The translations under genes were made by a program, and so were the position numbers. A stretch of 64,000 nucleotides of DNA from Caenorhabditis remanei (Eukaryota > Nematoda > Chromadorea > Rhabditida > Rhabditidae): contig NC_071333.1 in the NCBI RefSeq assembly GCF_010183535.1, positions 15,126,587 to 15,190,586 on the forward strand, read 5' to 3'. The notes beneath the pieces were generated by a model, which was not told the origin of the DNA, made no database searches, and saw only the letters and a list, made by a program, of their open reading frames with translations. Shown here piece by piece: positions 1 through 12,157 of this stretch. How positions within the stretch are numbered: the first letter of the stretch is position 1; each line of letters opens with the position of its first letter.

Positions 1-1690
1 GTAATTTTTCTGAGTTATGGGAATTAGAGTATTACTCTTTGGGTTGGCCCTAAAGAAGATGTTTTCGCACGAAAGGCAGTAAGAAAGAGATTTTCAAAAA
101 TCGGTGACACCGAAGTGGAATCGAACCACCGTCTACAGATTAAGCCTCCGCAGCACTACCACTGTGCTACCGGTGCGCCCGAAATTCGACTCTCTCTTTC
201 ATTACCTTTTGAGTAATCCTGAGGAAACATAGTTAGGATGAGGAAACTGATATACAGATGAGGAAAATTATAGTGGTCAGAATTTTTCTGACTACTTACT
301 ACGTGCCGGGCAACCATTGCTCTTCTTACATTTAATTTATGTCCAATTCTCACGACAAAGCGACAATATTTCTATTGAAGATGACTCTATATGTTCTTTT
401 TTGTCTCTATTTGAATTGATTCTGAATTTTGAACGCCAGCTGCATCAGTGTATACTTGTGGTGTCTCACGAGTCCATACCGACCTTTTTTCGTATTTCTT
501 CGATGCCGACTAGTATCGTACTCTCTGCACAACAAGTTTTATTTCATTCTTCCTTGTCTTTCTTGTCCTCTGATTTCTAGCGATTCAAATCAGCGGTAGG
601 AGTTTAACTGTCGTTTATAGATTTCCCAGGTAGAACTATCGTTAACCGAATTTTAATCTATCAAAACACTGAAACCATTTCTTCCGTTAAAGAGCACTAG
701 CTTTTTTATGAAAATTAGTGAGTCATATGTGATTTCTAGTTGTATTTCTTTTTCACTCATAGGCCATTTTGAAACAAAAATGTCAACACGAACATTGAAG
801 GTTCAATTTTTCTTTGATCTTGCTCATTCTTAAATTAGTGTGATTTTTCTGAGTTATCCTGAGGAAACATAGTTAGGATGAGGAAATATACTAGCTAGGG
901 GTCAAACAATTACTACGAGCCATACAAGCATTGTAGACCAAGACACTTTCTCTTTTTCTATTGAGTTTCTGTCCAATTTTTGCAAAGAAGCGACAATAGA
1001 AAACAAAGATACCGAGATTTCTATATGTTCTTTTTTGTCTTTTTTTGAGTTGATTCAGAATGCTGAACACCAACGGTATCACATTATACTTGTGGTGTTC
1101 CATACCGACCTTTTCGTATTTCTTCGATGCCCATTTGTATTGTCCTCTCTGCATATCGAGTTGTATTTCATTTTTCTTTGTCTTCTTTGTCCACTGATTT
1201 CTAGCAATTTGGACGGTTGGAGTTTTATAGCTTCTATGAAGGGGCCGAGTTGTTATTTTTTTATATTTTCCTATTCTATCAGGTAGAACTATCTATCATT
1301 GAGTTTTTTAAACTTTGATATGAATCAAAGTGATGCGCGCGCGAAATGAAAAAGGATAATTCCTCGGAAGATAGATACAAAATGAACATTTCAGAAAAAA
1401 GTTGTAACGATTCGTTTTTGTCATCACCAAAATGTTTTATTCTTCAGAAATTATCACTGCGGAAGAGGCAAACCGCATTTTAATCTCTCAAAACACTGAA
1501 ATAATTTCTTCCGTTCTAGAGCCCCACCTCTTGTCACAAAATTAGTGAGTCATTTATGATTTCTAGTTGTATTTATTTTTCCCTCAGAGGTCAGTTTGAA
1601 ACAAAAATGTAAACAAGGACTTGGAATTTTCAATACCTCTTTACTTTTGCTCATTCTTAAATTAGTGTAATTTTTCTGAGTTATACTGAG
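1..1690. repeat. Diverged tandem repeat at the window start
   Basis: Two diverged copies of one unit lie head to tail (about 206-852 and 853-1680), and a third copy starts at about 1668. Each begins with a TTTTCTGAGTTAT-like stretch, then a GAGGAAACATAGTTAGGATG motif in the first two copies. Each full copy also contains a block ending in a CTGATTTCTAGC stretch (about 570-585 and 1190-1205), then a block with AAATTAGTGAGTCAT (about 712 and 1542). The copies differ by many substitutions and indels, so this is an old duplication. Open frames at 317-580 and 1035-1286 fall inside the repeat and align to each other, but show no gene structure. Confidence 0.75.
106..176 (-). tRNA. tRNA-like sequence, anticodon position reads CTT (probable tRNA pseudogene)
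   Basis: On the minus strand this folds as a 71-nt cloverleaf. The acceptor stem is GCACCGG with TCGGTGT (7 pairs, two of them G-T). The D arm is GCAC/GTGC around AGTGGTA, the anticodon stem is GCGGA/TCTGT, and the T arm carries the B-box GGTTCGATTCC. An A-box-like TAGCACAGTGG is present. The anticodon loop is GGCTTAA, giving CTT (Lys), but position 33 is G instead of the near-invariant T. The sequence is also not close to ordinary tRNA-Lys. A degenerate or tRNA-derived element is more likely than a working gene. Confidence 0.45.
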
Positions 1691-1911
1691 GAAACTGATA
1701 AACTAGCCAGTGGTTTAAGTTTTCTGATTTCGAAACAAAGCAATTTTCTCTTTGTGTACTATATGATTTTTAAGTTTCTTTGAACACGTAGCTAATGGCT
1801 TGTTATTAGTTTTCAAATGACAGAAACATGCTTTTATATTATTTGAACCATCCTTATGTATTTCTTTCAATTGTATTACACTTCAAAACTTATTTCTATT
1901 TAATTTCAGGT

Positions 1912-2411
1912 ATGGAATCAAAAACTGAGAACTTGGTACCCAAGATGAAAACAATTCCAATACGTACCAAGCCGATGAAGAGAAAGGCCAGCATCAAGAA
2001 CAAAATTCGAATGTTCAAGATGCAATCAGACAAGAAAATTAGGAGACTCGAGGACAAGAAGAAACAATTATTTGAAGCTGCCAAGTTTTACGAAAAGAAA
2101 TACAAGAATTTGAAGTTCAAGACTGAAAATGAAACGATTCCAATGCATGAAAAAGTAATCGACGGACAGAATGATATTATAGACGAGTTGGCAAAAATTG
2201 TGAAAGGAGTACAGGAGGACAAAGCAGAGGTGGTACGCTCATACTCCGTCAAAATGCAAGAAGTTGAGAAAATCCTAAACAAGCTAAAACGAGGAGGTGA
2301 GTCTCTTGCAACTTTTCCATTTTTCTGATTGTAAAGAAAACATGTTCAGGTATAATTGACGATGACATGAATATTATGGAGCCAACAGTGGTTGGCAGCG
2401 ATCTCGAATAA
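1912..2411 (+). CDS. Small lysine-rich coiled-coil protein, two exons
   Basis: Exons are 1912-2296 and 2350-2411, giving 148 aa. The ATG lies two bases after TTAATTTCAG, which looks like a spliced-leader acceptor and fixes the start. The intron is 53 nt (GTGAGT...TTCAG). The N-terminal 45 residues are very basic (repeated K/R with prolines). Residues about 45-125 are rich in Lys, Glu, Leu and Ile in a heptad-like pattern, so a coiled coil is likely. The C-terminus is acidic (IIDDDMNIMEP). No signal peptide or membrane segment is seen. I do not recognise the family. A nuclear or cytoskeletal role would fit the composition, but that is inference. AATAAA follows at 2606. Confidence 0.6.
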
Positions 2412-3051
2412 ATGTGCAGAATAAATGGGCAAGCATAATTCGACAACAGTTCTACAAAATTACTTTGTAACATTTTTGAAAATTTAATTGGGACCATTTT
2501 TTGTTACAGTTTTATGTGAACTAATTGCATTTTTTTTTTGTTGTAGAAAACATATTTGGTGTCATTTGATTTCCCTGTCGTTTTACTTTGTTCTTGTAAG
2601 TTTTTAATAAAAATAAATGAAGGAAAAGTGATGTTAATGAGCGAAAAGAGGGTGGCTGGCATTGGTTTGTGCGACTGATAAGAGTTATTATATCGTAGTG
2701 GTTTCGTTGGTGTGGTCAACTAGCAGACAGTGTTATATTTGCTTTTCTGTAGTGCTGAAACGCATTATAAAAGAAATATTCAAATTTCGCGCCTAATTGG
2801 CCTCTATGTTGAAAATGAAAACCACTTTCTAGGATTCTGTGCTTTCCTGGTTTTTCTCTATAGTTTGATTCATATTTTTTGCAAAAATTATACTTAATCT
2901 TATCTGTGGTAATCCAACTTTTCTATGTGCGGAAACTTGTTTGTTATCATGATTGAACTCGATCCGATCATATGATTTATTTGATATCAATCCTACCGAA
3001 AAACAATATCATTCAATGTTTTTGCAAATTTTCGTCAGATCTACGTCGACA
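2412..3051. other. Intergenic: 3' UTR and convergent gap
   Basis: AT-rich DNA between the ends of two convergent small genes. Beyond the AATAAA at 2606 I see no gene or structured element. Confidence 0.5.
2606..2611 (+). promoter_or_regulatory. Poly(A) signal AATAAA
   Basis: AATAAA lies about 195 nt after the stop of the small coiled-coil gene, in T-rich DNA. It is the first canonical signal after that stop. Confidence 0.5.
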
Positions 3052-3500
3052 TCAAAACCACCCGGATCTGATTGGACTTCCTGACATGTATGTGTTGGTT
3101 TCGGTGACTGGAACGACGGTGAAGCGAACTTTCTTTTGAGTGGAAGGAGTTGTTGGTTGCTCAGTGGAGAGTTTGAGGGAAGAGGACAACTTGTTTTCTG
3201 GACGGCATGGACACTCTTTCTCACATTTGTACTGAAAATTCAAAAATGATAGATAGTATGATTTGACAACAATATTTGTGGTGTTTACCACTGATTAAAA
3301 AATATTGTCAGAATTCACTATTTGGTCTTTGAAATATCATTGATAGATCAAAAATATTATGTTCGTAGAAATATTTAGAACTATTTCAGAAAAGTCTCTA
3401 TAGAAAAGGTAAAAGCGTTTCTATCATAAAAATTCTATATTGAAAAGGAAAAAATGAAAAACCCTACCGTGACGTCTAGAATCTTAAAGTAGGACGCCAT
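3052..3500 (-). CDS. Small two-exon protein with an RVxF-like motif
   Basis: On the minus strand, exon 1 is 3500-3468 (11 codons, starting MASYFKIL) and ends at donor GTAGGG. Exon 2 is 3231-3052, entered through ATTTTCAG in phase 0. The product is 70 aa. Residues 12-20 hold a Cys cluster (YKCEKECPC), the middle is Ser/Thr/Pro-rich, and KVRF at residues 45-48 matches the RVxF type of protein phosphatase 1 docking motif. A TTTTTTCAG about 40 nt upstream of the ATG could be a trans-splice acceptor. I do not recognise the family. The model rests on phase continuity and splice consensus only, and upstream exons are possible. Confidence 0.45.
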
Positions 3501-6054
3501 ACGGCTGCAGTAACAATTGAAGAAATGCCGGAATCACTGAAAAAACAACACATCAAATCAACAAGGCCACTCAGGCGGTAAAATCGTGTTCTGCCAATAT
3601 AAATATTGTCACCACCATCACACTCACCGTTCCGTCTCCTTCTCCTTTTTTCTCTCTTTTTCCTTTTTTTCCCAAAACAAGGCGAGAAGAAGTCAGTCAA
3701 TTGATAATGATTTTATACCCCCACTCTTCTTCTGATGACGATGGTTTTGTGTGTTTCACACTTTTGATCATCTTCTCTCGGCGTGTCTCTCTGATGATCG
3801 CTCTTTCGACAACAACAATGAATCTGATGCGTTTGACGCTGCTTCTTCTTCTTCTCTTCTCTTTTTTTCGTTTTTCAACGCCATATCCAGCGAATGGTGG
3901 CAATAAAACCGTTCTTTGATGGGATAGATACAAAGACGGATAGACGGAAATTATGGTTTGTCATCGAATCGTGTCAGCTTTGAACCTTGGAATCAATCAA
4001 CACTATCGACCACAAAACAAAGACTGAATACAACAACTATATGAATTGAGAAATGAAGCTACACACTGGAGTGAAGACTGAAGATAATGCAACAATTCTT
4101 ATTTATGGAAAATAAATACAAAATCTTATAACAAGGTTGTTAAAATAAATTAATAACCGGAGAGTAGAGTTAAAATTTTTTTTTCAAAATACGCCTAAAA
4201 ATGAGAAGAGTCCTTCAGCACCTAACTTTTATGAAAAACTGAAGAGTTTTTCATAAAAATCTCACACGCAACATTTTTTTCTACATTTTATTTTGGGACC
4301 AGTCTCCTCATTTTTCATTCCAACGCAGATTCAGTAGCTACCTTCATTTTCCAACTTTTCACAAACGACGTCTTTTCGTTGTTCGTCGTCCCATTCATCC
4401 CTCCGACGCCATCAATCAACGGCTCCCATAATCGTCTTTTGTTCAGGTTGAGAAAAAGAAGAAAGAAGAGAGAGGGGCTATCCTTGACGGCTCCTTCCTC
4501 TCCTTTTTATAAAGAGACATCTATCTCCAATTTAGTTCTTCTCGCATTTCACATATTTCACAGCGGGAATGAGGGCGACAACAGGGGCTAAGATTTCCTC
4601 TTTTTGTCACTTACACTACTTTTCTAATGACGTCTAATGCATAGTGCAACACTGACATATTAGTCTGAAACAAATATCTTTCTTCTTTTATGCATATTGT
4701 TGAGGTGTAGCTTGTAGCTATTGTTCTATTGACATGAACCCTAGCACGTTTTTACTGTTTGAGCGAAAAGGTGTGTCGTGAATGACTGTTGCTCGACGTG
4801 TCTCCAAAAATGGTTTTTTTAGATGTGCGTCTGCAAATTAGTGGAATAACTTCAAAAGTTTCACTTTCGATCTCACCAGAGAAGGTCATGGAGTCAGGTT
4901 GGATTCATAGAATGTGACCGATAGCTGAGAAAAAGTTAATTCCAAAAATACAACCAATTTTCGCCCCCGAGGCCTGGTATTAAAGAGAAACTTGGTCAAA
5001 TTTCCAAGAAAAAGTAATTAACTTACAGTCACGCGAAATTTTTTGTATTTTTTGTTGCAATTTTTGGGTGATTAGGTATTAATTTGTCAATATTCCAAAT
5101 TTCGACATTGTTTTTTACAAATATCAAGTCTCAAGAGCAAAAATTGGATATGTATTGGAATTAGCGTTTTTGCAGCTTTCCAATGATAGGTGACGTCTCA
5201 TAACTCCAAATTGGCTCCATGACCTTTCCTTGTCAGAACATTAATTTTTGAACTCAAATCTTTATCTGTTTTCAGTTTTCAAATTATTCCCCAGAATGAT
5301 AGAAACAAAATACTAGTTGGTTTCTCATTGGTTAGTTATTGACCTCAGCCAAACCTGTGATAACACCAAATCTTGTTTATTTCACCTTCATCCCATCAAA
5401 TAAATAGTTCAACCCATATCTTATCAATGGGGTCTTTGATGTAGTAACACGACAAGAGCCTCACTTTTTGCCGAGATATTGCACACAGGCAATGGCAGTG
5501 GCAAAGTTTCGACAAGACCTATCATATTTCATGGGGGGACCTCTAGTACTCTAGAAAAGAAGCACGGAAAACGAAGACAGAGAGCTGCACGCCTTGCCCA
5601 AGTGGTCGATTTCTTATTGGATTTTGTGCCGAACCGAACGTGCTGAGATGGGAGGAAAAACGAGGGTGTAATATGAACTACTAGTGGGTGCTGATGCGAA
5701 GTCCAATGGCATCATCATCGCACCATACTGATGGTTTTTTTCTGATAGAATCTTGTTTTTGTTTGAGTTTCAAAACTGAACTATTGAACTCTTTTGAATA
5801 AAATCCAAGACAATGTTTTTATCAAGTTGCATCTCTCCGTAGTCATTGATAAACCAGAGAAACGTGACAGATAATAATTAATCCCAATTTAATTTATGAT
5901 CTGATTTTTGAAAGATACAAACAGGTACGTGGAGATCAGATATCAGACTGTTAAGAGATGTATGTAGTTGATGTCTTTTAAGTTATATTGTCTTAGGGGT
6001 AAATCGAAAACAAATTTTGGAAACTGATACGGATAAGGGAACAGATCTATCCAG
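3501..6054. other. Intergenic, AT-rich, no convincing gene
   Basis: Open frames at 3701-3933 on both strands are pyrimidine-rich and overlap each other. The frame at 4379-4591 has no splice or start context. Apart from an inverted repeat near 4.9-5.2 kb I see nothing that stands out. Confidence 0.45.
4879..5230. repeat. Inverted repeat, arms about 110 bp
   Basis: The left arm (GAAGGTCATGGAG...) pairs with the right arm (...CTCCATGACCTTTC). The match continues inward through GTTAATTCCAAAAATAC against GTATTGGAATTAGC. The loop is about 130 bp. This looks like a decayed foldback element. Confidence 0.55.
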
Positions 6055-6264
6055 ACTAGCAACGGGTCGGGCTAAACCGATTTGGGATTTTCCACCAACC
6101 CGGCCCGGGTTTCAGCACAAAAAGTTGAAATTTTGAATCTTTTCGAATTTTTTTTCATTATGTTTTTTACTGTTTTCCATGGAAAAACTTCGGAAAATTT
6201 TGTGAAATAATTGTGATTTTTGACTCCGGGCCGACGGCCCCTGCCGAGATTTGGCTAATCTGTA
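6055..6264. repeat. GC-capped foldback repeat
   Basis: The ends CAGACTAGC and GGCTAATCTG are nearly inverted. Just inside are the GC-rich blocks CCCGGCCCGGG and CCGGGCCGACGGCCCC around an AT-rich core. It shares the CCCGGCCC-type core with elements near 11.1 and 24.3 kb, so it is probably a dispersed palindromic repeat. Confidence 0.45.
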
Positions 6265-9200
6265 TATATCGAACAGTATTAGATTTTCAGGTCTTTTGCT
6301 CAATACCAAAATTTTCATATTTCAAAATTTCTCAATCCAAGATTCCCATCTCACGTTTGCACACATCCTCCTACCACTCGCGTCACATTCCAATTTTCGG
6401 TTTCCTTCTTCAGATTTATTGGTCAATTTTCGTTTTGGCCATTCATTTTTCTCAAGCTTGGCTCATCCTTCCGTTCCCGTGTCTCCCAATTCCAAATTTT
6501 TGTGAAGGCCATTTTCCAGCCGTCACCCGTCAGTCAGTTCAATTTCTCGTTACGATTCTGTCAGCTTTGTTCCTCCTTTTCTTCCACTCTCCTCCGTCCT
6601 TTTCCATAAATGGTTCGTGTGTTCCTCACCGGGGCATTTGAGCATCTGCATCACATCCGACGCTCGTTTATGACTCTCACTTTTTGTTTTATGACCATTA
6701 TTTATGCACTTGTTGGTTTTAGTCGAGTTGGGGTGTACCGCTAGCGGCCCTGTTGGCGTTGTCGTTGTCCGCCCGCGCACTCGTCTCGTTTTCCAAGATT
6801 TTTTTATGCTTCTGGAGAGAGTAAAGTTATTTTTTGTTAGTTAGTTGTATTAGTGGCAAGGACAGGTCTCAATTTTCTGAAAAATGAGATCTCCGGGTAA
6901 ACTTCCTTCTACAGATGCTTATTCTCCAGCATATATTACTAAAACCTAATAAGTTATACTTTCTAAAATACAGAAAATGTTTAGTATTATTCCATTTCCT
7001 GTTGTTATCACAAATGACCTTTCTTCACTAATACCTGCAAAACAAACATGATTAATTGATAACTTGCTCCTCGTGGTCATTTCGAATTTCATATTTTACA
7101 CATTCCCCTCTTCCTCTTACACTCAGTTTTCAAAATGTTACAAAACATATTTTATTGTTATTCTTCTCGTTTAAAACTTCGACTCTCTCAATGTGTAATT
7201 CATGATTTCTTCTCACTCTGGTGTGGAGAGTGCTTCTTCCGTTTTTCTTGTCAATACGCGACTCAATGATCGATTGAAAAGTGATGGAGGTATCTTCTGG
7301 TGGTCTAACTCGAAAGAATGGATGTGCAATGTGGCGATTTTTCAATTTGTTAGTAGTGTAGCTAGTTTTCTGTTGAGTTTTAGAATTTTGTTACCAAATG
7401 TTTCCTATATTTCTTTTTTCTAGTGCTCGATGATACTTCTCGCAAGCAATGTATGATACGCGTCTCGTACCCATAAAATAACAAAAACAGACAGAAAATT
7501 GAGAAAGTAGGGGGACAAGAAGAAAAATGAAAAATTGCAAAGGACGCGTCAAAATAAATGAGCTTCCTCTCCGGTTTTCTTTTTTTTGACGAACAGCGAC
7601 ACCATCATTTTGTCTTTTTTCCTTTTTCGAAATGAGTATTATTTGAAATTGTGAAATAATAATAATAATATGGGTTCTGTTATATATTCCGGAATTCGGA
7701 TCTCATCATCTTCAGGCACTAAATTAATTTTTTCTTTCTCATCTTCATATTTTTTTCTCCGTTCACATTCTCATTTATTAACATTTAATATTCAAGTTCC
7801 ACTTAATTCATTGTCACTTCGTGCCTGTTTTTCATTCAATTCCTACTCTTCCCTTAGGCTACAACTAATTCCTGCTCATTACCGATTCAGTGCGAGAATT
7901 CAATGAAGAAAGGCGGGCAAATTTTTGGAGAGAGGAAAAATGGACGTGACCAGTCGCGGGAGCCACCCATTTTGTTTTGGGACTCCAATTTGATTTTGCG
8001 GAGACCCCCGAATTATTTTGTGACACGTCCGTCGGTGTGCAGCGGTTTTTCATATCAACAAATTTTTTCGAGGTTCCGTTTACACATCTCTTTTCGGTTT
8101 CTCAATCCATTCGTTGTGGTTATCTTACAACTAATTTATGATCACTGCCTTGTTATCTAGCCGAGAATATGCAAACCTATGATTAGGGTGTCCCGCAGGG
8201 AAATCAAGCCCGCATTTTTGTTGTTTTCGAAAACTCGGCAGGTGCATAGTGCGATTTTCGATTTACTTCAGTTTACTGAAATGAACTTATCATTTTTAAT
8301 GAAAAATCTTTTTTTTTGGAAAGTCCCTTGTTTTTTGAAGGTGAGTTAGCTGTTACTTCAATTTTGATATTTACAATCATTGAAATCTGGTGTCAAAAAT
8401 TTAAAAATTTAAAAATTTTCAAAAAAAATTCAACATTATAAATTTGTTTAGAACTAGTTTGAAAACGAGCCGGCCTGTCACAAGTCTGACATAAATCCGT
8501 CTACTTTGATCTCAAAACTACAGTAAGAAAACCGAACTATTCTAAAAATACATTTCCTTTCCTTATTTTTGGGATAATACCCACTGAATACTTCCCGGGA
8601 ATTCGGCAACCGGCTCAACGGATTAAAGCCACCGCCCAAAAAGTAGGATGTGTGAAAAAGGACGAACTAACTCTTGCAAATTCTAGTACGCTCTTTCTTA
8701 GATCGCTCCTCCTTTCTTCTTTTTCTCCCCTATTTAGCATTGAAAATGAGTCCTCGTCGTTTAAGAAAACGGAAGAGATGAGAAACTAGTAGACAATGGG
8801 CAACAAACAACATTTCTTGGTTTTTTTTTCCTTTTTGATTTTTTATCTGGAGTTCAATGTTCTGAACATCTCGTGTTCAACTAGAAATCCAATCAGGTTT
8901 TTTTTCAAAGTGAACAAAAAAGAGGAATTCAAATTTCCGAATGCCCTTTTAGAGATTGACAAGTGAGGGCAAGAAATTCAATTGGACAAAAATAGGTTTT
9001 GTTTGTTTTTTGTCTGGTTGTAACATATCGCACTGGTGAATGGAGACAAACCAGGAAACAGTTTTCTTCTGAAATTTCGGGCTTCAAAAAGTGCATTTTT
9101 TTGCATGGACGAACGGAAGAGGTTAGCTAACCTAGACGTACATATGCACACAAAAAAGAAAAGTTTCCATCTCTTTTTCCGCATACACAACAAGTGTGTA

Positions 9201-11024
9201 GGAGTCTCACCTCTTCGAAACTAAACAACCAGAACCAATATGTGTGTATATGTTTTTCGGCACCTCGAAAAAAAACAGAAAAAACACACACATAGAGACA
9301 CCAAGGAAAACCCCTATATGCAGGAGTATTCCCCTTTTTTTCTGCTCCTGTTATTTTGTTGAAGATGGAGCCGAAGGAAGAAGGAAAAAGTGTCACTGAG
9401 ACAGATGCATAAGCATAATTTGGGATGTTATGTATCGTTTGTTTGTGGTCTATCCCATCTTATTCCTCTTACTTTTTTGTGCTCTTTTTGCTCGTTATAG
9501 TCAACTACTATTCCTACTACTTCTCACTCCATGACCTATTATCTCTGTTTTGTCGCTTCTTTCTCCGGAGATTCTCTCTTTTTTTTTCTCCAAATATTCT
9601 CACGCTTTCATCTTTTTTCTTCTATCTTCTTCCACTCGTTTTTTTTGCATTCTTCTCACTTTGAATGAAGATTCTTCTAACTTTTCATCTGCTCATCTGC
9701 TAGTTTATGTGTTCAATAGTCTGGCGGATCAGCTTTGAAATTTATAGAAACTTTGCGATTACGATGCGATTACGACGAGTTACAATGTGACGGGAACTGT
9801 AATTTCAATCTAGATCTCAAAGTCGAAACGCTGACATTTCGCGTGGTCCGGAAGTTGTCGATACTTTTGTTTTTTTTTATAAGCTGCGGAAGAAAACTTG
9901 TGTCTTTAATGTTTGAAAAACTGGTTTTACTTGATAAACTCTCTCAGTTTATCGAGATTTTATTTAATGGTGATTAATGGATTCACTGGTTAATAATTTG
10001 AATGAGCTTTTATTTATTCAGCCACCTGAATTGAAAAGTTGAAGTAAATCCCAATCTACTTGTTTCGAACAACAAAGCCTGTTACTTTTTCAGAATTTTG
10101 GACCCGCTCACCTATTTTATTCTCAATTTTATTGTGTAAATGTTTCTTCTGGTTATAAGGCTAAAAAATTGAACTGAAAAATATTTATTCTTGTCAGAAC
10201 CGCAATTTGCCGTTTTCGATTTGTGAGTTCTTCCAATTTCATTCAATTAGAGAAAACTTTGATGTCCTCAAAACAGAATAGGATACTTCCTTGTACAGAA
10301 TGGCGTCAACTTGTATAACTGAAATTTTCTGCTTAATATCAACCATTCCCGGAAACAAAAAAAGTGTTGCTCTTCCACAACTCTTCTCCTTCTCCTTCTT
10401 TTTTTTTCTTCTTCCATCAATTCCATCAACTACGAGAGTATCACTCAATTGATTGTTTTGCATCGTCCGTGCATCATAGAAACAGGTGTTCATCGTGTTT
10501 ATCTTGCAAACTCACCCAACCGACACTCATAAAACTGTGTATCTCTGGAGTCTGGGAGAGATATCATCCACCTTCTTCAACCTTTTCGTCTTCTTCTTCT
10601 TCTCCTTTTTTCTTCGTTTTTCTTGTCAAAAAAATTCTTCATATTTTCTTGCTTTTTTTAGTCCGAGCTCTTCTTGTCTCATCTAGAAAATCTCGGAAAA
10701 AAGAAAAAGATGTAATAACATGGATCCCCTCTCTTTAGTATACTCCTTTTCTCGTTATGTCTTTATTTATGTCTTCATGTGTAATTAAATTCCGTTTTTT
10801 GTTGTTGATTTTACTATTCATTCCCAGAGAACTGTGACTGCCGGAACAGTTTATAAAAGCTGCTTCCAAGGATACAAGTTCTGTGAACTCGAGGAGTCTA
10901 ACATAAAAAATATTGAGAATTTATGAAATTTTTTTACCTACATCCTTTCAATCCGTTCTTTTTTAAAACTCCTGATAATTTTTTATAATTTTGATTTGAG
11001 AAGTGTTTGCATCGTTTTTAATCT
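6265..11024. other. Long intergenic region upstream of lin-2
   Basis: AT- and pyrimidine-rich DNA. Several open frames (6213-6641, 7202-7423, 9425-9664, 10364-10738) are low-complexity Phe/Ser/Leu frames made by T/C-rich tracts. They lack start context, splice sites or recognisable protein. Promoter elements of lin-2 may lie here, but none can be picked out by eye. Confidence 0.4.
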
Positions 11025-11280
11025 GACTTGCAAGGAACCGAGTCGGACGGAAGTCGGAATTGCTCCGTCCCGGCCCGAGAGTTCAGTACTGAAAAAATTA
11101 AATTTTTAAAAAAGTTTTCCGATTTTCTTATATTAGAACAACTTTTTCTAGGTTTCAAAGTGCTCGAAAATGGAAAATTTTCAGAAAATAAGTGGTTTGC
11201 AAAAAAGTTGTATTGAAAAAGGTCAACTTTTCCGCGCCGAGCCAGGCATGCCGACGGACCGACCTAAATTTTTGCAAGTC
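11025..11280. repeat. Foldback MITE-like repeat with GACTTGCAA ends
   Basis: The element begins GACTTGCAA and ends TTGCAAGTC, a 9-bp terminal inverted repeat. GC-rich blocks (GTCGGACGG / CCGACGGACCGAC) lie inside and an AT-rich core in the middle. It is about 256 bp and non-coding. Confidence 0.6.
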
Positions 11281-12157
11281 TGTTTTTATTTTCTTCCATC
11301 ACCCTCATTCTATTCTAGAACTGATACCTAATCCATATAAACTGTAAGTAAATAAACACGATACCAATCCGGCACATTCAGGAATGTTTGCTAAATGACA
11401 AATACACGCTATTACATACACACATTAAAAATTAGAGATATGAAAAGGCGGAGAGAAGAAAAGAAAGAGAGATTCCATATTTGTCTTGATTTCCTGTGCC
11501 ATGCCGCAATCAAAACTTCTTTCTCATAGTTTTCAATGTCTGCGCCGTTATGCTTCACTAGACTGGAACGAAAGTTCTGTGAGTTATTGGTTTCTTCTAT
11601 TGAAACTTTTTTTCAAACTGTACGATTCTTCTCATTTTAATTTTTCCAAGTTGTCATCGTGCAAACTTCTGCAAACACAATAAAAACACAAATTTACGAG
11701 ATAAATTTCCACTTTTAACCCATTATCATCTCCACCTACACACTTGCGTAAACCTAAATCCTAAATCCATGACGTACTCTTTACTTTATTTCTCATGTCG
11801 CAACATCGCGACGACGAAATTTTTTATCCTGCCAGACAAGTACCATCTCAACTTTCCATTTGTTGTCTATCAGTACTCAATGGAAAGAATGTAGTGGCTC
11901 TGATAAAACATGAATCTCTCTTGCAATCATCTATTGACATTATATATCCTCCTAACGATCAAATCAAATTGGCCGAGAGAAAAACGCGTAGAGCCCCCCG
12001 CCGAAAAACCGCCATTTTCTCTCCGATCTCTCAATTTCATTATTCAACATGCGCACCTGATTTGTTTCTTTTTTGATAAACACTGTCGTTCATTTTTTTG
12101 ATCTATGTTTTTGACTTCTATATATTTTTGACATTTAAATTTTTCAGACCACACACA
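11281..12157. other. lin-2 proximal upstream region
   Basis: No gene is seen. The last bases before the lin-2 ATG read TTTTTCAGACCACACACA. This could be a spliced-leader acceptor 12 nt upstream of the start, or the acceptor of a 5' UTR intron. Confidence 0.4.

Noticed and set aside
6213..6641. 142-codon plus-strand frame
   Set aside because: Composition follows T/C-rich DNA (Phe, Ser, Ile, Leu), it starts inside a repeat, and no splice sites or homology are seen.
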